DNA from: Ciona intestinalis
Lineage: Eukaryota; Chordata; Ascidiacea; Phlebobranchia; Cionidae
Direction of reading: 5' to 3'
Assembly: GCF_000224145.3 (NCBI RefSeq)
Contig: NC_020168.2
Coordinates: forward strand, 2,942,080 to 3,006,079
DNA: 64,000 bases
Of this stretch, positions 58,358 to 64,000 are shown piece after piece; positions within the stretch are counted from its first letter, which is position 1; every line of letters starts with the position of its first letter. The position numbers and the translations under genes were made by a program. Below the pieces are notes generated by a model. That model ran no database searches. It worked only from the letters and a program-made list of their open reading frames with translations, and was not told where the DNA came from.

Positions 58358-58459
58358 TCGGTGATTTCTGGTACAAAGTCATCAGTTCTTTCAGAAGGCA
58401 ACAAAGTGAGTTGATGGTTTGTTTTACTTATGTGTGGTGACTAATATTTATTTCTGCAG

Positions 58460-59070
58460 ATGAATAAGACATCGTTTCTACTCTTGCTTGTCATCGGTCT
58501 CCTCGTCCTTACCGACAGTGCGGTAGGTGCTGCTTTTAGAATATTGAGGGTATTTACATCTCCGTGGAGCCAAATGCAAATGCAAAGAGGTAATTAATGG
58601 TCTATGCGCCGCTAAATTATTTTTTTGATTTTTTTTCGCAGCAAAAATAAATAATGTTATCGGCGACGGCGAAATGTGGAATATGTGTTTGTTTTTTTTT
58701 ATGTATTTTTTTGTAACTAGTCACTGGTTCAACTAACGTACCATCGCGAGGCGGGAAGCGGCAGATGTTATAACAGAAGTTTCATGTTTTATACACCCCA
58801 TATCCGCTTGTACAAGTTGCAACGTATGCAACTCTGTGCGTGGTGGTGGTTGTTTTTTTGTATTGCGACAATCCGGACAACCCATTAGTGACCACTGGGT
58901 TAGAGCTGTCGTGTGTTATGCCCCAAAACACCTGTGTTATATCGACATTGTCGTTTGTCCGACGCACAACGATAATTGGGTTACATTCATCTGCAGTTGA
59001 CGATTCTGTTGACGATTCTTTGATGCAACTTATCATGGAGAACCATGATCACGCTCTTGCTGAGCAATAA
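58460..59070 (+). CDS. secreted peptide precursor, antimicrobial-peptide-like (signal, cationic core, acidic tail)
   Basis: Two in-phase coding exons, 58460-58589 and 58997-59070, encode 67 aa. Residues 1-21 are a textbook signal peptide (MNKTSF, then LLLLVIGLLVLTDSA). Residues 22-43 form a short core (VGAAFRILRVFTSPW, then SQMQMQR) with three Arg and no acidic residue. Residues 44-67 (VDDSVDDSLMQLI, then MENHDHALAEQ) have seven acidic and no Lys/Arg residues. The exon junction falls exactly between core and acidic tail. From memory, signal plus cationic core plus anionic propiece is the layout of the Ciona MAM/PAP antimicrobial precursors; I cannot confirm homology. The ATG follows the cag acceptor of a 54 bp 5'UTR intron, downstream of a perfect TATA box; AATAAA lies 39 bases past the stop. 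The coding intron holds an inverted SINE pair. A neuropeptide-like or other host-defence role is possible. Confidence 0.72.
58730..58910 (-). mobile_element. SINE, reverse copy
   Basis: 'ctaacgtaccatcgcgaggc', 'acaccccatatccgcttgta' and 'aacccattagtgaccactgg' follow the reverse SINE order. It lies in the intron of the secreted-peptide gene. Confidence 0.65.
58911..58990 (+). mobile_element. SINE 3' fragment, forward, abutting the reverse copy
   Basis: 'gccccaaaacacctgtgtta' and 'cgataattgggttacattca' match the forward 3' block. With the preceding copy it forms an inverted pair that could fold. It supplies sequence up to 6 bases before the exon 2 acceptor. Confidence 0.6.
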
Positions 59071-59108
59071 ATGAAAAACAAAACTGTTAAATGTTGGTCG
59101 TCTGTATA

Positions 59109-59114
59109 AATAAA
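59109..59114 (+). terminator. polyadenylation signal of the secreted-peptide gene
   Basis: AATAAA 39 bases after the stop codon, matching a very compact transcript. Confidence 0.6.
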
Positions 59115-60266
59115 ACACCTACATCATTTAAATAATTTGTGTTTCTTTTGTTCTGTAGTCTCTTGTCTTCTATGAAGTGACATTTGAGAAGGATTTTATT
59201 AAAATTAGTTTAGCGTGTGGTACTCCAGGTTTTGGTGTACTGTTTATTTAAACATTTTATTACTCTTATACTACACATTAAACCGCGAAAGTAAGACACT
59301 TATTAGACACTTATTAAAAATGGTCGCATGGAAGTATAAATGTAACCTGACAGCAACAGTCAATATTTAACAATACAAAAGCCACCCTTATGTCTAGTAA
59401 CCATAGTCAATTTAGCTGTTGCTAGCTGTTGTAAGTCTTATTAAACAAAACTGTGTTTGGGCGAGGGAAGTAAAATGCAGATAAGAAACATTTTGTTGTG
59501 CGGTCAAGGGAGATATATTTGAATCTTTTGAGTCGGTCGTTTTTGTTGGGTGTAGCGCTTTTTATCCAACAAGATGTGTATATGTTTTACCCATAGACCT
59601 GTATTAACGACGCACTTAAAATCGTGGACTAGAAGGCCTATACAGATTTGTTTTCGATCGTTCTTAGTCAACCATTACATTAATAAAGGCTTAATTATTA
59701 ATATGTCAGTAAAGAAACAATAAACTTGAATTATTATTATGCTAGAAATACTTGTTTTGGGTGTTTTGTGGATAATTTAAAACATAGTTATCAAATTGCC
59801 TGCCAAAAAAATAGGCACACATGTCCCCGCAAAAACTGCACACACGTAAATCTGTACACTTGCCGAACTAAGCACCTGTGTAAAACAACGCACACATACA
59901 ATTGCAACTTACGATTCCATGTTTAATGTTGATTCCTTTCCATATTTTAGGTTATTTAGTTTTACTGTTTCCTATACAGATCGACTGGTAAAACTTTGGA
60001 GCAGTCCAAAGTAATTACATACCAACAAGAAAGTAAATACGGACAACTGTTCAAGTATATACCGTGGAATAATATTTTGTTCTCAACATATGTTGTGTAA
60101 TTGCGTCATCGCGTTTGGTAAGTTGTGTAGCTGGAATTTTCGTTATATCGAATGTTACAACTTTATCTTGATTGAACGTAAGTTAACAAAAGTAAACAAA
60201 TCTAACGTATTTGTATATTAAGCAAGCTAAACGTAAGAATAGGTTTATAAAGCTGCTATAAAATAA
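59115..60266. other. intergenic region upstream of WARS1
   Basis: A weak third copy of repeat R2 may lie at 59570-59700 ('acagatttgttttcgatcgt', 'aataaaggcttaatta'). An AC-rich stretch at 59815-59925 makes a Cys-rich but ATG-less frame. A possible 5'UTR donor (gtaagt near 60119) precedes WARS1. Nothing else is seen. Confidence 0.45.
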
Positions 60267-61610
60267 ATGGATTCGAACGGCAAAGTGAACGGTTCAACAA
60301 ACTCTGAAGGAGAGAATAAAGTTGACGGACTCGAACAGGACATTGTTAACCCATGGGAAGTTCAATCTAGCAGCGCCAAAGGAGTGGATTATGATAAGTT
60401 AATAAAAAGATTCGGATCAAGTAAAGTAGATGAGGCCCTTCTTCAAAGGTTTGAGGCAATTGTGGCAAAACGTGGCAAAAAGTTGCATCCATTTTTAAAA
60501 CGTGGAATGTTTTTCTCGCACCGTGAGCTTGACTATATCCTTACCTTGTATGAACAAAACAAACCATTTTACCTTTATACTGGTCGAGGGCCGTCATCAC
60601 AATCCATGCATGTAGGTCACATGATACCATTCATGATGACACAATACCTTCAAGAGGCGTTTGATGTCCCTGTTGTGGTGCAGCTTACAGATGATGAAAA
60701 GTTTTTGTGGAAGGATCTGGCCTTGGAAGAATGCTATCGGCTGTCATATGAGAATATGAAGGATATCATTGCTTGCGGTTTCGATCCGGACAAAACTTTT
60801 ATTTTTTCAGACCTTGATTATATAGGCTCATGCAAAGAGTTTTATTGGAATATGAAAAGAGTTGAAAAATGTGTCACCTATAACCAAGTTAAAGGTATCT
60901 TTGGCTTTGGGGACAGTGACTGCATTGGTAAGATAAGTTTTCCTGCAATACAAGCTGCTCCCTCGTTTTCATCAAGCTTTCCCCACATTTTTAATGGATG
61001 CAAGGACATCCCATGTCTCATACCTTGTGCAATAGACCAGGACCCTTATTTCAGAATGACACGTGATGTTGCACCAAGACTACAATACAGAAAACCCGCG
61101 CTTTTACACTCGGTGTTCTTCCCCGCCCTGCAAGGCGCTCAAACTAAGATGAGTTCTTCAGACCCTACATCATCTATATTTCTCACTGACACTGCCAACC
61201 AAATCAAAAAAAAGATTAACAAGTACGCGTTCTCGGGCGGTCGTGACACAGTCGAGCTGCACAGGGAGTTTGGAGGCAACTGTGAAGTTGATGTTTCTAT
61301 CCAGTATCTCTCCTTCTTCCTCATGGATGATGACGAATTAGACCAAATAAAAAAAGATTACTCAAGTGGAGAGCTATTGACTGGGGAGCTAAAACAGAAA
61401 CTTATCGTAGTTTTGCAAGCATTGATTGGCAAGCACCAAGCTGCAAGGAATGAAGTCACTGATGAAACGATCAAGAAATTTACCCGGCTTACTAAATACC
61501 CATGCTGTGATAACTATAAACCTACACCGGTGGTTACAAAGAACAAGAAATCAAAGAAAAAAGATAAAACTTCAGCACCAACAATGAATGAACTAACATT
61601 GACAAGCTAA
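60267..61610 (+). CDS. WARS1: cytoplasmic tryptophanyl-tRNA synthetase, single exon
   Basis: Class I synthetase charging tRNA-Trp in the cytosol. An intact 447-codon frame without introns. Conserved landmarks: [19 protein letters not shown] (28-46), [14 protein letters not shown] with the HIGH-equivalent HVGH at 115-118, [11 protein letters not shown] (141-151), [18 protein letters not shown] (207-223), [17 protein letters not shown] (255-271) and KMSSS at 294-298 (human has KMSAS). The N-terminal WHEP domain of vertebrate WARS1 is absent, so it resembles the mini-TrpRS form; a Lys-rich tail ([11 protein letters not shown]) is added at the C-terminus. The ATG at 60267 is the first in frame. 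Being intronless among intron-rich neighbours is notable; the frame is pristine, so it is treated as functional. Confidence 0.96.
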   Translation: MDSNGKVNGSTNSEGENKVDGLEQDIVNPWEVQSSSAKGVDYDKLIKRFGSSKVDEALLQRFEAIVAKRGKKLHPFLKRGMFFSHRELDYILTLYEQNKPFYLYTGRGPSSQSMHVGHMIPFMMTQYLQEAFDVPVVVQLTDDEKFLWKDLALEECYRLSYENMKDIIACGFDPDKTFIFSDLDYIGSCKEFYWNMKRVEKCVTYNQVKGIFGFGDSDCIGKISFPAIQAAPSFSSSFPHIFNGCKDIPCLIPCAIDQDPYFRMTRDVAPRLQYRKPALLHSVFFPALQGAQTKMSSSDPTSSIFLTDTANQIKKKINKYAFSGGRDTVELHREFGGNCEVDVSIQYLSFFLMDDDELDQIKKDYSSGELLTGELKQKLIVVLQALIGKHQAARNEVTDETIKKFTRLTKYPCCDNYKPTPVVTKNKKSKKKDKTSAPTMNELTLTS

Positions 61611-62529
61611 TGTTTCAACTGTCAACCAATGAATGAAAATTTAATCTATTATGTTTGAGTGTCCAGCAAACAAGTGTATGTACTTTATAAATAATGTTGG
61701 TTGTAGTTTTGGTGTTTTAATTACAAGATATCTGATAAGCAAAAATTTTATCAAGTGTTTTGTTTACTTTTATTTTCATTATGTCTGGTTTATGAGTATC
61801 TGGTCAAATCATTTCACTTTCATCAAAATTGGAACTTAGGTTAATATGATTTAAATTTTACTTATATTCTAGGAAATATAGTGTTCACTATTCTTATAGT
61901 TCCGGTTTTCGGATATTCTACTGCTGCGTACTCACTACTGCATATCATTATCATTACCTATCACAAGCTATGCTAAGAGTACTGTATAGACTAGAGTGTG
62001 TGGACAACTTTTAAAATTGAGTTAATTGTTTGTGTTGGAATCCCAATTTAGTGTTTGGTATCAGATTTTAAAAAGCCAAGTACGGTTTATGAACTATGCA
62101 CTACCACCAGCTATTTTGACGAGTTCTTGTTTCTCTTGTGCAGTAACAGTGAAAAATATAGGTTGTATGAAAGACTAATGTAGTAGATATATTGTAGGTC
62201 ATGTCAAGTTGTTGCGAGCATGTGATTGTTTTATTTTTGCTCCCTTAGATAATTGTAGAGAAGTTATGGTAGAATAAAGGGTGATTCTCATTAGAACTTA
62301 GTATTTTTCTTCCTATTTTTTGCCTTTCTGTTCTTTTTAACGTTTATTAGTAAACTATTCTTTGTAAAACCAATTGCCATTAATTGTTAATATCTAAAAT
62401 TAAATTCACAACGCTTTGGTGATATTTCAGATTTCTGTATACCAACTGAGCTATTACTTACAGCAAGAATAGGGAAATACAAATAGGATTTTTTTTTTTA
62501 CTACTCTGTATTAGACCACCACAGTAGTA
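61611..62529. other. WARS1 3'UTR and upstream region of TXNL4A
   Basis: AATAAA at 62273-62278 is the likely WARS1 poly(A) signal. Just before the TXNL4A ATG lie a polypyrimidine run and two acceptor-like AGs (ttag ending 62514, ccacag ending 62524). No other gene is seen. Confidence 0.55.
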
Positions 62530-62958
62530 ATGTCTTATATGCTTCCACATTTAACCAATGGCTGGCAAGTAGATCAGGCCATTCTGAATGAGCAAGAACG
62601 AGTTGTTGTCATTCGTTTTGGCCATGATTGGGACCCCGCTTGCATGACGATGGACGAAACTCTTTACAGCATCGCAGACAAAGTGAAAAACTTTGCGGTC
62701 ACATACCTCGTTGATATTACAGAGGTTCCTGATTTTAACAAGATGTACGAACTTTATGACCCCTGCACGACCATGTTTTTTTATCGGAACAAACACATTA
62801 TGATTGATTTAGGAACTGGTAACAACAACAAAATCAATTGGCCAATGGAGGATAAACAAGAAATGATTGATATTCTAGAAACAATTTATCGCGGCGCAAG
62901 GAAGGGAAGAGGTCTGGTAGTTTCGCCAAAAGATTATTCCACAAAATATAGATATTAG
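62530..62958 (+). CDS. TXNL4A: U5 snRNP protein Dim1 / TXNL4A, single exon
   Basis: Thioredoxin-fold 15 kDa protein of the U5 snRNP/tri-snRNP, needed for pre-mRNA splicing. It is 142 aa, exactly the human length, with conserved blocks throughout: MSYMLPHLTNGWQVDQAIL, VVVIRFGHDWDPACM, VTYLVDITEVPDFNKMYELY, DLGTGNNNKINWPMEDKQE, GLVVSPKDYSTKYRY. It lacks the thioredoxin CXXC, as expected for the family. Like WARS1 it is intronless, and it follows WARS1 on the same strand after 0.9 kb. A strong acceptor-like sequence ends 5 bases before the ATG, so the message is probably spliced (cis, or spliced-leader trans) just upstream of the start. Confidence 0.97.
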   Translation: MSYMLPHLTNGWQVDQAILNEQERVVVIRFGHDWDPACMTMDETLYSIADKVKNFAVTYLVDITEVPDFNKMYELYDPCTTMFFYRNKHIMIDLGTGNNNKINWPMEDKQEMIDILETIYRGARKGRGLVVSPKDYSTKYRY

Positions 62959-63343
62959 TTTAAAAATGTTGCTTAGTTAATGACAATGTATAGTGTTTAA
63001 TAATGCTGCATATTTGTGTATTTTGTTCTTATCCACTTCTGAAACACTGCTGTGGTTAAATATGTGTTGTTTTACTTTGTTATTGCAATTTTTGGCAGTA
63101 ATGTATTGGTGATTAATGCTAAAGCATTTGTTAATTTAAAGAAAAATTTTGGTTAAATGACATTACATTGCAAAATAATACAGAATACAAAACTAGCATT
63201 GGTCTTATATTCTACACTGAACCATATTTCATCTTAATGGATTGTCTTAGTATATGTTTTTTTTTAAGTTTACAGACTGGTATTATAATTGAATACATAT
63301 AGTCATTTTTTGTGTTCTTAAATCATTTAAAATAAACAAATCA
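62959..63343. other. TXNL4A 3'UTR and 5' region of the next gene
   Basis: A polypyrimidine tract followed by 'aagtttacag' near 63258-63275 is an acceptor-like site 69 bases before the next ATG. The only canonical AATAAA (63331-63336) lies downstream of it, only 8 bases before that ATG. Confidence 0.45.
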
Positions 63344-63935
63344 ATGTCGGAACCAAACTTTTATCCTGAAGATATTATTATTGGAAAGTCAAGTAATGGG
63401 AGAGTAAGATACGGTTTGATTGAAAAGACTGTTGGTAGGTATTAGTTGATTTATTTATTTCTAAAATTTCTTTATGTATGGCTTAACCATATAAACTAGT
63501 ATTGAGATTATGTTATTGTTGATTGAATAAATGTAACTTACTTTATCCTCGCGTGGCGAGAATTTTTTTTTAATATATGGCTGGTGATATGGACTACCCA
63601 TTAATGACCGCTGAGTTGAAGCAATTGCCGTTAAGTGTCTTGCCCAAGCACACAAACGTCCACAATGGTAGCAACGTTGAGACTAAAACCCATTTACCAC
63701 TGGGTTAGAAGCAGGCGCGCTAACCACTCTGCCTAGGCACCTAACAAATACTATATAACCTTAGGTGACTGGTTTGACACAAACTTTTCTTCTAACTGCT
63801 TTTTAAATAGGTATCTTACTTATTGTGAGTTGCTGTTGGGTTTGATAGCCATTCATTGCTACCAATATTTTTATCCATTTTTATGTTTTAATGACTCGTT
63901 TTTGCTATGAATACGAATCTCTTAGATATTTTATG
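63344..63935 (+). CDS. unrecognised membrane-protein gene, 5' end; continues off the right edge
   Basis: The first coding exon 63344-63435 reads MSEPNFYPEDIIIGK, then SSNGRVRYGLIEKTV, and stops at a gtaggt donor. Two very short exons with strong donors continue in phase: 63811-63824 (donor gtgagt) and 63926-63935 (donor gtaagt), adding GILLI then IFY, the start of a hydrophobic helix. If exon 2 is not closed at 63824, a stop follows within about seven codons. I do not recognise the family. A reverse SINE occupies intron 1. It is close behind TXNL4A on the same strand. The short exons are the weakest part of the model. Confidence 0.45.
63525..63745 (-). mobile_element. tRNA-derived composite SINE, reverse, middle shortened
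   Basis: 3' block 'gtaacttactttatcctcgc', then body 'cttgcccaagcacacaaacg' and head with 'gcgcgctaaccactctgcc'. It lies in intron 1 of the right-edge gene. Confidence 0.85.
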
Positions 63936-64000
63936 GTAAGTATTTCATTTTTTAAATTTAATCTACCCAAGTGCAAATTTAAAAAGTGTTAAAATTTTTT

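Noticed and set aside
59726-59926. Cys-rich 66-residue frame upstream of WARS1
   Set aside because: It has no ATG start (it begins at TTG), and its Cys/Thr/His content comes from an AC-rich stretch. No signal peptide and no splice sites of note.

Overview
The window looks like a tunicate nuclear genome, most likely the Ciona intestinalis/robusta complex. The reasons are AT-rich DNA, compact genes with many short GT-AG introns, and proteins that match human orthologues closely but sit below vertebrate identity. Two short repeats are scattered throughout: a tRNA-headed composite SINE and a roughly 190-200 bp TA-flanked MITE. From memory these resemble the Ciona elements called Cics-1 and Cimi-1; I could not check this by search. 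A 50-base assembly gap lies at 4601-4650.

Layout. 1-8.7 kb: LIG1 (DNA ligase I) on the minus strand, 18 exons from the PIP box to the middle of the adenylation domain; the rest lies off the left edge. 8.7-11.6 kb: intergenic, with a foldback element and MITEs. 11.6-13.6 kb: a three-exon UBE2QL1-type E2 gene, minus strand. 13.6-19.9 kb: a gene-poor block. 19.9-25.4 kb: EEFSEC (selenocysteine-specific elongation factor), 10 exons, minus strand. It is divergently paired across about 0.5 kb with TEKT4 (tektin-4, plus strand, 8 coding exons plus a 5'UTR exon), whose upstream region has a clear RFX X-box. 32.4-40.6 kb: USP10, 14 exons, minus strand, convergent with TEKT4. 44.2-49.7 kb: an IAP-family gene (two BIRs, UBA, RING), plus strand, with a TATA box and an upstream palindromic NF-kB site. 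53.45 kb: tRNA-Ser(AGA). 55-56 kb: a CRE/ATF-site cluster beside a possible small membrane-protein gene, minus strand. 58.35-59.1 kb: a small TATA-driven gene for a secreted peptide precursor (signal, short cationic core, acidic tail), with the layout of Ciona antimicrobial-peptide precursors. 60.3-63.0 kb: intronless WARS1 and intronless TXNL4A in tandem, followed closely by the 5' end of an unrecognised membrane-protein gene that runs off the right edge. This trio could be a Ciona-style operon.

I assembled the multi-exon models by hand. In every model the codon phase carries through all junctions, and the summed coding lengths are multiples of three: EEFSEC 567 aa, TEKT4 447 aa, USP10 714 aa, IAP 452 aa, UBE2QL1-like 312 aa and LIG1 746 codons within the window. 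Two introns (LIG1, USP10) use GC donors. The genes cover housekeeping (DNA ligation, selenoprotein translation, splicing, tRNA charging), ubiquitin control (E2, DUB, IAP E3), cilia (tektin) and possibly innate immunity (IAP, peptide precursor). Apart from the possible operon and the shared EEFSEC/TEKT4 promoter region, I see no evidence that they form one system.
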